A stretch of 5,304 nucleotides of DNA, taken from the NCBI GenBank assembly GCA_900552855.1, contig USBG01000108.1:1-5304 (forward strand). The letters are read 5' to 3'. Made by a program: the position numbers and the translations under genes. Below, piece after piece: positions 1 to 4,978 of the stretch. A model generated the notes under the pieces. It was not told the DNA's origin and searched no databases. It worked only from the letters and a program-made list of their open reading frames with translations. The stretch's first letter is position 1. Each line of letters begins with the position of its first letter. The DNA is from an uncultured Phascolarctobacterium sp. (GTDB lineage: Bacteria; Bacillota; Negativicutes; Acidaminococcales; Acidaminococcaceae).

Positions 1-302
1 TCGCCAGCCATAGCTGATGGCACGTTACGGAAACGGCTATATGCCAGTCCAGCCAGCATAGCACCAATCATACTGCCTGGGAAAGCCAGCAAGCTGCCTG
101 TACCAAACATATTTCTCAAGCAGGAAATTAAAAAAGCAATTGTTACAGCATAATCAGTACCTAAAAGCACAGCGGCCATAACATTAATAGCATGCTGCAC
201 CGGAAAACACTTGGATACACCTGCCGGTATATAAACAAGATGAGCACTTAAGGTACCAATAGCAATTAAAAGTGCTGCAGATGTTAATTTCTTAGTTTGC
301 AT
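1..302 (-). CDS. thiW: ThiW-like ECF transporter S component, N-terminal part (runs off the window)
   Basis: By family, ThiW proteins are the membrane substrate-binding (S) subunits of energy-coupling factor transporters, thought to import a thiamine precursor (thiazole moiety) together with a shared EcfA/A'/T module. Translating the minus strand from the ATG at 302-300 gives 100 codons without a stop to the window edge, roughly the first 60% of a usual ThiW of about 160-170 residues. It begins MQTKKLTSAALLIAIGTLSA, followed by VYIPAGVSKCFPVQHAINV (residues 23-41), the hydrophobic AVLLG and IAFLIS stretches, and LRNMFGTGSLLAFPGSMIGA at about 65-84. The P-x-G-x-S-K-x-F-P-x-Q-H and GTGSLLAFPGSM motifs are those I associate with ThiW. 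The start is supported by AGGAGG at 314-309, six bases upstream. No thiamine genes are visible in the window. Family is confident; the exact substrate is inferred from the family. Confidence 0.88.
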   Translation of the reverse strand, partial: MQTKKLTSAALLIAIGTLSAHLVYIPAGVSKCFPVQHAINVMAAVLLGTDYAVTIAFLISCLRNMFGTGSLLAFPGSMIGAMLAGLAYSRFRNVPSAMAG

Positions 303-356
303 AATAATCCTCCTCATAGTCTTTTCATAATTTGTTCATATATTCTTGCTTGCTAT

Positions 357-365
357 ATTATACCA
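357..365 (-). promoter_or_regulatory. Extended -10 promoter for thiW
   Basis: Read on the minus strand, 365-357 is TGGTATAAT, a consensus TATAAT preceded by the TGn extension. No good -35 hexamer lies 16-18 bp upstream, which is common for extended -10 promoters. Transcription would start near 350, leaving a leader of about 48 nt before the thiW ATG. That is too short for a THI-box (TPP) riboswitch, and none of its conserved segments is visible. Confidence 0.6.
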
Positions 366-381
366 TTTTTATATTGATATG

Positions 382-390
382 TGCTACAAT
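382..390 (+). promoter_or_regulatory. Extended -10 promoter for the CoA-transferase gene
   Basis: TGCTACAAT is a TGn-extended -10 element (TACAAT, 5 of 6 bases of TATAAT). No recognisable -35 is found at 16-18 bp. The predicted start near 397 leaves a leader of about 35 nt that carries AAAGGAG at 417-423, eight bases before the ATG at 432. The element lies 16 bp from the thiW -10 on the other strand, so the two core promoters overlap. Confidence 0.5.
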
Positions 391-431
391 AGTTAGAAAA
401 AGGATAATTTTCCAGAAAAGGAGCTACTGAT

Positions 432-1574
432 ATGCAATTATTAACAGGTTTAAAGGTTATAGATTTTTCTAAATGGTTACCAGGTCAATATTGCGGCATG
501 CTGCTAGGTGATTACGGTGCAGATGTAACCAAGGTAGAGGATTTGGCAGGCGATTCCACCCGCCGTTTTTTTCCTGATAAGGAGCCTGGTATGAGCTATT
601 GGCATTTAATGCTCAATCGTAATAAACGCGGCGTAGCTCTGGACATAAAAAAGAAAGGTGGACGAAAGCTGCTGCTGGAGCTTTTAAAGGATGCAGATGT
701 ATTTTTAGAAGGCTTCCGCCCTGGTTATTTAGCACGCTATGGTCTTGATTACGAAGCAGTAAAGGCTGTAAATCCTGGTATTATTTACTGCTCTATTACA
801 GGCTTTGGTCAAAGCTGCCATAAGCCTGCCCATGATATGAACGTAATTGGACTAGCTGGTTTAAACTCCCTAGATGGCGAAGGAGCTGCCTGTGTATCCG
901 AGGTCCAGGTATCAGCCTTAGGAAGCAGTTTAAACGCTCTCAGCGGTATTTGCATGGCACTATGGTCTAGAGAACGCACTGGCACAGGTCAGCATCTTGA
1001 TGTTAATCTTTTTGCCACTGCCTTAAGCATGCAGGTAGCAGGCATCAGCAGCTTCTACGGCTGTCAGGAAACTGGCTGCAAGCCCTTTGGACGTACTGCT
1101 CATTATTACAATATTTACCAAACCAAGGACAACCGCTACCTAACTGTTGGTACCATTGAACCTAAATTTTGGCAACGCTTCTGTGATTTAATTGACTGTC
1201 CTGATTTAGAAAAACGTCAATTTGACTTTGAACATGAGGAAGAAATTGTAGCAAAAATCAAGGCTATTATAGCAACCAAAACACTATCAGAGTGGTTAGA
1301 GCTAATTGGTAGTGCCGAGTTTTGTGTTTCCCCAGTCTGTACATTGGAGGAAGCTCTGCAAAGCGACCTGGCCAAGCAAACTAATATGCTTACAGCTCAG
1401 GAAAGCGATATAGGCACCTTACATTATATTGAATCACCAGTTAAATTCTCTGATGCAGAAAGCAAAATTACCCGTCGTGCTCCACGTCTAGGCGAGCACA
1501 CTGAAGAAATATTGCAAGAGCTAGGTCACACTGCAGAGGAAATAGCAGCTTTACGCCAAGAAGGCGCAATATAA
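432..1574 (+). CDS. CaiB/BaiF family III CoA-transferase-like protein, probable catalytic Asp missing
   Basis: The 380-residue product has the usual length and architecture of family III CoA-transferases and alpha-methylacyl-CoA racemases. These cytoplasmic enzymes move CoA between acids, or epimerise acyl-CoAs. Visible landmarks are GLKVIDFSKWLPGQ (6-19), the LLGDYGADVTKVED stretch (24-37), NRNKRGVALD (62-71), ENF-type FLEGFRPG (91-98), SITGFGQ (121-127), AHDMN (133-137) and RTGTGQHLDVNLF (182-194). Family members normally carry the nucleophile or base in a segment like VQVADLGGG. Here the aligned segment is VQVSALGSS (158-166), so the expected Asp reads as Ala162 (GCC at 915-917), with one Gly also missing. 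His134 and Asp135 of the racemase-type HD motif remain. AAAGGAG at 417-423 supports the start. It appears monocistronic, with no CoA ligase, dehydratase or dehydrogenase beside it, so the substrate is unknown. It could be a non-catalytic paralogue or use altered chemistry. Confidence 0.9.
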   Translation: MQLLTGLKVIDFSKWLPGQYCGMLLGDYGADVTKVEDLAGDSTRRFFPDKEPGMSYWHLMLNRNKRGVALDIKKKGGRKLLLELLKDADVFLEGFRPGYLARYGLDYEAVKAVNPGIIYCSITGFGQSCHKPAHDMNVIGLAGLNSLDGEGAACVSEVQVSALGSSLNALSGICMALWSRERTGTGQHLDVNLFATALSMQVAGISSFYGCQETGCKPFGRTAHYYNIYQTKDNRYLTVGTIEPKFWQRFCDLIDCPDLEKRQFDFEHEEEIVAKIKAIIATKTLSEWLELIGSAEFCVSPVCTLEEALQSDLAKQTNMLTAQESDIGTLHYIESPVKFSDAESKITRRAPRLGEHTEEILQELGHTAEEIAALRQEGAI

Positions 1575-1618
1575 ATTATAAAATTATTAATAATGATATT
1601 GAAGGCATTCTTGTTTCA

Positions 1619-1743
1619 TTAAAAAGCTGTAGCCTGCATCTACAAAAATGCACTTTTTAAAGCATTAAACTGCTTAGTGCATCATATAAGTGTGCCTTTG
1701 TATCTACAATTTCAGTACATCAATAGTGATAATCTGCACTATT
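1619..1743 (+). promoter_or_regulatory. Structured leader with competing hairpins upstream of the M48 protease gene
   Basis: The 186-bp gap 1575-1760 contains several perfect short inverted repeats. TTAAAAAG (1619-1626) pairs with CTTTTTAA (1653-1660) and encloses TGTAG/CTACA (1628-1632 and 1640-1644). ATGCACT (1648-1654) pairs with AGTGCAT (1676-1682) and encloses AAGCA/TGCTT (1660-1664 and 1671-1675). These two hairpins share bases 1653-1660, so they exclude each other. A third, AATAGTG/CACTATT (1722-1728 and 1737-1743), stops three bases before the ribosome-binding site. None is followed by a proper T-run, so no clear terminator for the upstream gene is seen. No convincing promoter was found either; TATAAG at 1685-1690 lacks a -35. 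Some of this may be chance in AT-rich DNA. Confidence 0.35.
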
Positions 1744-1760
1744 CATAAAGGAGGTGCCTC

Positions 1761-2912
1761 ATGACACATTCCATAAGGAGAATACTTTATGGCATAATTT
1801 TTGCCTGCTTTATGCTGCTTGGCAGCCAATCCGCTCATGCAGGCATGATTAGCCTGGAACAGGAAATAGAAATGGGCCGTGAAACAGGTCAATACCTAGA
1901 GGCTCAGTACGGAGTTGTACAGGACCCTGCTTTGCAGGAAAGAGTTAATAATATAGGTCAAAAGCTAGCCGCAGTTTGTGGACGTGACGAAGTTAAGTTT
2001 TCCTTCAAGGTCCTTAACAGCGATGAAGTCAACGCTCTAGCTTGTCCTGGAGGCTTTGTCTATGTCTTTAAAGGCCTTATAGATTATATGCCTACTGATA
2101 CGGAGCTGGCCGGTGTTTTAGGTCACGAGATTGGCCACGTTTCACAAAAGCACACCATTCACGCTATTGAAAAACAAATGTGGACAACACTACTCCTCAT
2201 TGCTGCTACTAAAGGACAAGGAATAGGCCTTGTACAGGCAGCACAACAAGCACTTTTTGCAGGCTATAGCCGTACTGATGAGCGTGGTGCTGATAAAGAA
2301 AGTGTTAGCAATACTGTTAAAGCAGGCTTCAACCCCTATGCAGCCTTGATTACGGTCAACAAGCTTAATGACCTTGCACAGCAGGGAGGCGGTGCTGATT
2401 ATGGACTATACAGCAGTCACCCCGAACCGGAGGAGCGTATCAAGCGAGTTACCAAGCAAATTGAAAAGCTTCATATTACGCCCCTAGTAAAAATCATTGA
2501 TGACGACCACGCCTCTGTAACCGAGGATGATTGGTGCTTTAATATTGACCAAAGCATTGGCAATACCAAGGCTAAATACAGAGCCTACATGCTGGCAGGC
2601 AGCCTGTGGACCGTTCGTCAACGCGGCAAAATAAATCCTAACTATTTTGTTGTCTATGACAATGGCGAGGAAGCTGATATTTATTATGATGATATCCAGC
2701 TTTTACGCCTTTACGAACAGGATGCAGGAGCCTTTGGTAGTGCAGGCGCCTGCGCCTCTGCCTGCGCTGACAAGCTGCGTGAATGGTCTAAAATCGCTAA
2801 TAGTAAGATGACGGAAGCTGATTTAAAGAAATCTGCAGCTAAGGACAATCCTCAAACAAAAGAAACTATTAAAGACGCTGTTCCCATTATTTCTAATAAG
2901 CCTACTAAATAA
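1761..2912 (+). CDS. Secreted M48-family zinc metalloprotease with unassigned C-terminal domain
   Basis: The 383-residue protein starts with a type I signal peptide: basic MTHSIRR, a hydrophobic core at about 8-21, and a likely SAHA|G cleavage after residue 27. It should act outside the cytoplasmic membrane, where M48 enzymes degrade misfolded or envelope proteins. The peptidase domain spans about 32-235. It contains NALACPGGFVYV (91-102), the zinc motif HEIGH (His122, Glu123, His126), the third ligand Glu174 in RTDERGAD, and the late conserved SSHPEPEERI (218-227). All catalytic elements are intact, as in BepA/YcaL-type proteins. Residues about 239-383 match nothing I recognise: no TPR repeats, a CASAC pair (Cys331, Cys335), and a Lys/Thr-rich tail. 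AAAGGAGGTG at 1747-1756 is a near-perfect Shine-Dalgarno sequence. The gene ends 17 bases before its terminator and looks monocistronic. Confidence 0.93.
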   Translation: MTHSIRRILYGIIFACFMLLGSQSAHAGMISLEQEIEMGRETGQYLEAQYGVVQDPALQERVNNIGQKLAAVCGRDEVKFSFKVLNSDEVNALACPGGFVYVFKGLIDYMPTDTELAGVLGHEIGHVSQKHTIHAIEKQMWTTLLLIAATKGQGIGLVQAAQQALFAGYSRTDERGADKESVSNTVKAGFNPYAALITVNKLNDLAQQGGGADYGLYSSHPEPEERIKRVTKQIEKLHITPLVKIIDDDHASVTEDDWCFNIDQSIGNTKAKYRAYMLAGSLWTVRQRGKINPNYFVVYDNGEEADIYYDDIQLLRLYEQDAGAFGSAGACASACADKLREWSKIANSKMTEADLKKSAAKDNPQTKETIKDAVPIISNKPTK

Positions 2913-2929
2913 TCATAGAAAAAAGCCAC

Positions 2930-2966
2930 AAGGCTCCCGATGGTCAATCCATCAGGAGCCTTTTTT
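2930..2966 (+). terminator. Rho-independent terminator after the M48 gene (possibly bidirectional)
   Basis: AAGGCTCC (2930-2937) pairs with GGAGCCTT (2955-2962). After one C-A mismatch, GATGG (2939-2943) pairs with CCATC (2949-2953) around a five-base loop. The stem runs into six T (2961-2966). On the minus strand the same hairpin is followed, after a seven-base gap, by six T (opposite 2919-2924), so it may also stop leftward transcripts. Confidence 0.9.
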
Positions 2967-3020
2967 ACACGCATCACCTTTATTACTATGAATGAAGCAA
3001 TTACCAATTCATAAGCATCG

Positions 3021-3049
3021 ATTATTCTCATTCATGCAATCCTTGTCAA
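3021..3049 (-). promoter_or_regulatory. Near-consensus sigma-A promoter pointing left
   Basis: On the minus strand 3049-3044 is a perfect TTGACA. After exactly 17 bp, 3026-3021 is AATAAT (5 of 6 of TATAAT). Initiation near 3014 would run toward the hairpin at 2930-2966 and give an RNA of about 95 nt if it stopped there. No convincing gene lies in that span. The -35 begins 15 bp from the IS30 end. A separate TATAAT on the same strand (3053-3048) overlaps the -35. Confidence 0.5.
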
Positions 3050-3063
3050 TTATAAACTAGACC

Positions 3064-3088
3064 TAAATTGCAATTAGAAGTTGCACAC
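3064..3088 (+). repeat. Left terminal inverted repeat of the IS30 element
   Basis: The inner 22 bases, 3067-3088, match the reverse complement of 4227-4248 at 17 of 22 positions, including ATTG at the outer side and TTGCACAC at the inner side. With a two-base offset the similarity continues inward into TTGAAAA. The transposase stop codon is 11 bases inside this repeat. Confidence 0.75.
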
Positions 3089-3098
3089 TTTTTGAAAA

Positions 3099-4139
3099 TC
3101 AAGCTGCGTAAATCTTATCGAGTTCATTTTCGAACAGATCATCAGGTGTTTTGTAGCCTAGAATTTTCCTAGGTAATAAATTACACCAATCAGCTGTAAA
3201 CAGAATATCTTCAGAAGTATATTTATCTATCCTCTTGCCTTTAGGAATCAATCTTCTTAAAAGACTGTTATGGCGCTCGTTTGAGCCTCTTTCCCAAGAA
3301 CTGTAGGGATGAGCAAAGTATACTTTTGTAGTTGTGTTATTTTCAAGCTCTGCGAGTTCAGCAAATTCACTGCCGTTGTCACTGGTTATAGTCTTGAATA
3401 TCTGGCTGAACTTATCGCCATAATACTTCTGCAAAGATTGCATTGCTGCACTAATTGCAGATGCAGTTTTTCCGTCAATCTTAATAGCTATGTACTTGCG
3501 TGTAAGGCGTTCTACAATAGTCAACACCACTTTGTCACTCTTGCTTTTACTGCCTATTACGGTATCTATCTCCCAGTGACCAAACTCGTTACGGCCTGCT
3601 ATTTCATCCGGTCGTTCATCTATGCTACGGCCAAGATGCTTTAGGTTTTCCTTAACGTTACGACGACGTTTGCGTCTACGGACTTTTAGCGGAAGGTCGA
3701 TATTACGCACTGCAAGAAGCATAGAGTCAACATAGTTGTACAGTGTTTTGACACACACCATCTCAGAGGCTGAAAACAATCTGTTTTCTTTGGCAAATCC
3801 ATGACAGGCATCTAAAGACCAACCTTTTTCAAGAACCATCTCAACAACCCAGGAAACAAACTTACTGGACAGAAACCTTCTGGATTTCTTGATACTGTTA
3901 GCATGACTTTGTTCATATGCATTTTGTGCACGTCTTGCACCATATCTGCCCGTATTATGATGAGAACCACGCTTCAATTCGTTACGGATAGTATTGGGAG
4001 AACAATTGAAATGTCTAGCTAACTGACAGAGAGAATAACGCATAGATTTATTGGATAACATACCTTGTAGTTCTCTGCGGTCACCATAAGAAAAATGTTT
4101 ACCTTTTATGTGTTTTGTGGTATCTTGAGTGTAGTCCAT
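3099..4139 (-). CDS. IS30-family DDE transposase
   Basis: The 346-residue product cuts and joins the ends of its own element. Numbering from the chosen start, an N-terminal helix-turn-helix (about 15-58, with LARHFNCSPNTIRNEL) resembles the IS30 DNA-binding domain that recognises the terminal repeats. A basic patch VRRRKRRR (153-160) precedes the catalytic core. That core has Asp192 in GHWEIDTVIG, Asp254 in TSDNGSEF and Glu288 in SNERHN; the 33-residue Asp-Glu spacing is the IS30-type DD(33)E. The last part, LPRKILGYKTPDDLF, is the usual IS30 ending. I chose the ATG at 4139-4137 rather than the upstream in-frame ATGs (4187, 4154) because GGAGG at 4152-4148 lies eight bases before it and the upstream ones lack such a site. 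No frameshift or missing domain is seen. Confidence 0.95.
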   Translation of the reverse strand: MDYTQDTTKHIKGKHFSYGDRRELQGMLSNKSMRYSLCQLARHFNCSPNTIRNELKRGSHHNTGRYGARRAQNAYEQSHANSIKKSRRFLSSKFVSWVVEMVLEKGWSLDACHGFAKENRLFSASEMVCVKTLYNYVDSMLLAVRNIDLPLKVRRRKRRRNVKENLKHLGRSIDERPDEIAGRNEFGHWEIDTVIGSKSKSDKVVLTIVERLTRKYIAIKIDGKTASAISAAMQSLQKYYGDKFSQIFKTITSDNGSEFAELAELENNTTTKVYFAHPYSSWERGSNERHNSLLRRLIPKGKRIDKYTSEDILFTADWCNLLPRKILGYKTPDDLFENELDKIYAA

Positions 4140-4207
4140 TGTGATTACCTCCATGTTGGTTTTTGTTTCGCAGCTTAATCTTAACACAAAGAGGTCACAA
4201 TGGACTA
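4132..4207 (-). promoter_or_regulatory. Inverted repeat that can sequester the transposase ribosome-binding site
   Basis: TAGTCCATTGTGA (4132-4144) is perfectly repeated in inverse at 4195-4207, and CCTC (4148-4151) pairs with GAGG (4191-4194). Together these make a 17-bp stem with a three-base bulge and a 39-base loop. In minus-strand RNA one arm contains most of the GGAGG site, the start codon and codons 2-3. RNA started at the internal promoter (-10 at 4183-4178) begins inside the loop and lacks the blocking arm. RNA entering from outside contains both arms. This layout matches the protection against read-through translation described for IS10 and IS50; here it is inferred from sequence. 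Confidence 0.65.
4178..4186 (-). promoter_or_regulatory. Extended -10 promoter of the transposase gene
   Basis: On the minus strand 4186-4178 reads TGTTAAGAT, a TGn extension plus TAAGAT (4 of 6 of TATAAT). The -35 position 17 bp upstream holds AGTCCA, a poor hexamer that lies within the distal arm of the inverted repeat. Initiation near 4171 gives a leader of about 32 nt containing GGAGG. A weak promoter is typical for transposases. Confidence 0.4.
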
Positions 4208-4226
4208 TTTTTATTCTGTTTTCAAG

Positions 4227-4251
4227 GTGTGCAATTTCATTTTACAATGAA
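4227..4251 (-). repeat. Right terminal inverted repeat of the IS30 element
   Basis: The reverse complement of 4227-4251 aligns with 3064-3088 at 18 of 25 positions. The eight bases TTGCACAC are identical and the outer half is AT-rich and more diverged. This end lies upstream of the transposase gene, and only about three bases separate it from the T-run of the neighbouring terminator. Confidence 0.75.
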
Positions 4252-4253
4252 CC

Positions 4254-4300
4254 GAAAAAACAAAAGGGTGGTTCTTCAAAATTTTGAAGAGCCACCCTTT
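4254..4300 (-). terminator. Rho-independent terminator of the small membrane-protein gene
   Basis: AAAGGGTGG (4263-4271) pairs with CCACCCTTT (4292-4300). After one T/G position, TCTTCAAAA (4273-4281) and TTTTGAAGA (4282-4290) form a perfect 18-base palindrome. On the minus strand the stem is followed by TTTTGTTTTTT (opposite 4265-4255), a good U-tract. On the plus strand only TTTATT follows. It therefore serves mainly the leftward gene that ends at 4321, 20 bases away. Confidence 0.85.
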
Positions 4301-4320
4301 ATTGATATACAGGTCATACT

Positions 4321-4461
4321 TTACTTAGATCCTCTACCTGTAAAGAATACTAAAAAAACAACTACTAAAAATACAGCTAAACCTACCCAATCTCTGTCTA
4401 TAAGCAGTTTAACCAGCATAGCAGCAAGAAGAAGGCCTACAATTATTACTACTCCATTCAT
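4321..4461 (-). CDS. Small hydrophobic protein, two predicted membrane segments (46 aa)
   Basis: I do not recognise this protein. The minus-strand frame from ATG 4461-4459 to TAA 4323-4321 encodes 46 residues: MNGVVIIVGLLLAAMLVKLL, then IDRDW, then a second hydrophobic run at 26-41 (VGLAVFLVVVFLVFF), ending TGRGSK. This reads as a helical hairpin with a short charged turn (Asp22, Arg23, Asp24) and a basic C-terminus. Support for a real gene is the intact frame, the strong terminator 20 bases downstream in the right orientation, and an extended -10 just upstream. Against it, the Shine-Dalgarno sequence is weak (GTGGTG two bases before the ATG) and the frame is short. An in-frame stop five codons upstream excludes an earlier start. 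Small proteins of this shape are often membrane-complex subunits, stress proteins or toxins; no choice is possible from sequence alone. Confidence 0.6.
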   Translation of the reverse strand: MNGVVIIVGLLLAAMLVKLLIDRDWVGLAVFLVVVFLVFFTGRGSK

Positions 4462-4475
4462 AGCACCACACGCTC

Positions 4476-4484
4476 ACTATAGCA
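4476..4484 (-). promoter_or_regulatory. Extended -10 promoter of the small membrane-protein gene
   Basis: Minus strand 4484-4476 reads TGCTATAGT, the TGn extension plus TATAGT (5 of 6). The -35 position is only T-rich. The hexamer ends 14 bases before the ATG at 4461, so the leader would be only about 7-9 nt, nearly leaderless. Confidence 0.4.
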
Positions 4485-4594
4485 AAAATAACAAATGAAA
4501 AATTAATCCATCACTAACATTAAAAGCACTTAATGACGTCTTAACACATATTTTAAGAATTTTTACTTGAGACAAATCTACCCCTTATCTGCTT

Positions 4595-4954
4595 TTAAAA
4601 CATCTCATACAGCAGGGCAGCGTCCCCCTGCACCAGTTCCAGATGGGAGCGCAACGTTTCAAGCCCGCTTTGCACCGCATCGGTGGGTAGATCCCAGTCT
4701 TGGGCAATTTCAGCAGCCAGTTCCGAGAGGTCCTGCTCCCGCAGAGCTGCCAGCACATTAGACGCCAGCTCACCCTCCAGCAAAGCGCAGTCCAGGTTAT
4801 CCTCCATCTGGGGAGCAGGAAAACGGACATCCAGATCCAGCTCGCTCTCACACCAGTCCCAGATGGCCATATAGACCACGCCGGAGCAGTCTCCGTTGGA
4901 CAGTTCCTGCCGCTGGCCGTCTTTGAGAAGATAAAAGGATGCAATCTGTGACAT
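4595..4954 (-). CDS. Small acidic protein of unknown function (119 aa)
   Basis: I do not recognise the family. The 119-residue product begins MSQIASFYLLKDG and is strongly acidic: 24 Asp/Glu against 5 Lys/Arg. It has no signal peptide or membrane segment, so it should be a soluble cytoplasmic protein. Its C-terminal half (about 64-110) looks helical with regularly spaced Leu and acidic residues; two Trp (32, 34) and two Cys (23, 35) fall in the first third. AGGAGG at 4967-4962, seven bases before the ATG, makes the start secure. The gene follows the upstream one by 24 bases on the same strand, so the two are probably co-transcribed. No clear terminator follows in 4500-4594. GC content is clearly higher than in the left part of the window, suggesting foreign origin. 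Small acidic soluble proteins in such settings are sometimes immunity proteins; that is only a possibility. Confidence 0.8.
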   Translation of the reverse strand: MSQIASFYLLKDGQRQELSNGDCSGVVYMAIWDWCESELDLDVRFPAPQMEDNLDCALLEGELASNVLAALREQDLSELAAEIAQDWDLPTDAVQSGLETLRSHLELVQGDAALLYEMF

Positions 4955-4978
4955 GGTGATTCCTCCTGCAAGTTAATC

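Larger units (their letters stand above)
3064..4251 (-). mobile_element. Complete IS30-family insertion sequence, about 1.19 kb
   Basis: The element consists of one transposase gene flanked by imperfect inverted repeats. The repeats align without gaps over 25 bases at 3064-3088 and 4251-4227, with identical TTGCACAC inner parts and outer T residues. Size and single-gene layout fit IS30 (about 1.0-1.25 kb). The flanks give CC at 3062-3063 and CC at 4252-4253 as a possible 2-bp target duplication, extendable to ACC if the ends are drawn one base differently. Such a short match could be chance, so the outer boundaries are uncertain by a few bases. The coding frame and both ends are intact, so the copy may be active. 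Confidence 0.85.

Noticed and set aside
2852..2974. Minus-strand frame of 40 codons starting ATGCGTGTA, downstream of the 3049-3021 promoter
   Set aside because: It reads straight through the terminator hairpin and antisense to the protease 3' end; the AAAGG before it is too close to the ATG. Most likely chance.
2988..3035. ATGAATGA/TCATTCAT inverted repeat (2988-2995 and 3028-3035)
   Set aside because: A perfect 8-bp match, but it straddles the predicted promoter with a 32-base loop and no other support; may be an operator, but indistinguishable from chance here.
3048..3088. Outward-facing hybrid promoter from the IS left end using TATAAT at 3053-3048
   Set aside because: At 16-18 bp upstream no TTGACA-like hexamer is present in the IS end, so a hybrid promoter is not supported.
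3309..3644. Plus-strand frame of 111 codons
   Set aside because: Lies antisense inside the transposase gene, with no ribosome-binding site and a composition typical of a shadow frame.
4100..4187. Longer transposase start at 4187 (16 extra residues) or 4154
   Set aside because: No Shine-Dalgarno sequence before either; 4187 lies upstream of the predicted transcription start, and the extra residues are not typical of IS30 N-termini.
4163..4498. Plus-strand frame of 111 codons across the IS end and terminator
   Set aside because: It crosses the IS30 end and a strong terminator palindrome, ends in low-complexity Lys/Thr sequence, and has no ribosome-binding site. The opposite strand explains both parts better.
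4520..4598. TTAAAAGC/GCTTTTAA inverted repeat (4520-4527 and 4591-4598) and the GACGTC-centred partial palindrome at about 4532-4545
   Set aside because: Eight AT-rich bases with a 63-base loop, and an imperfect palindrome, are expected by chance; neither has a T-run to act as a terminator.
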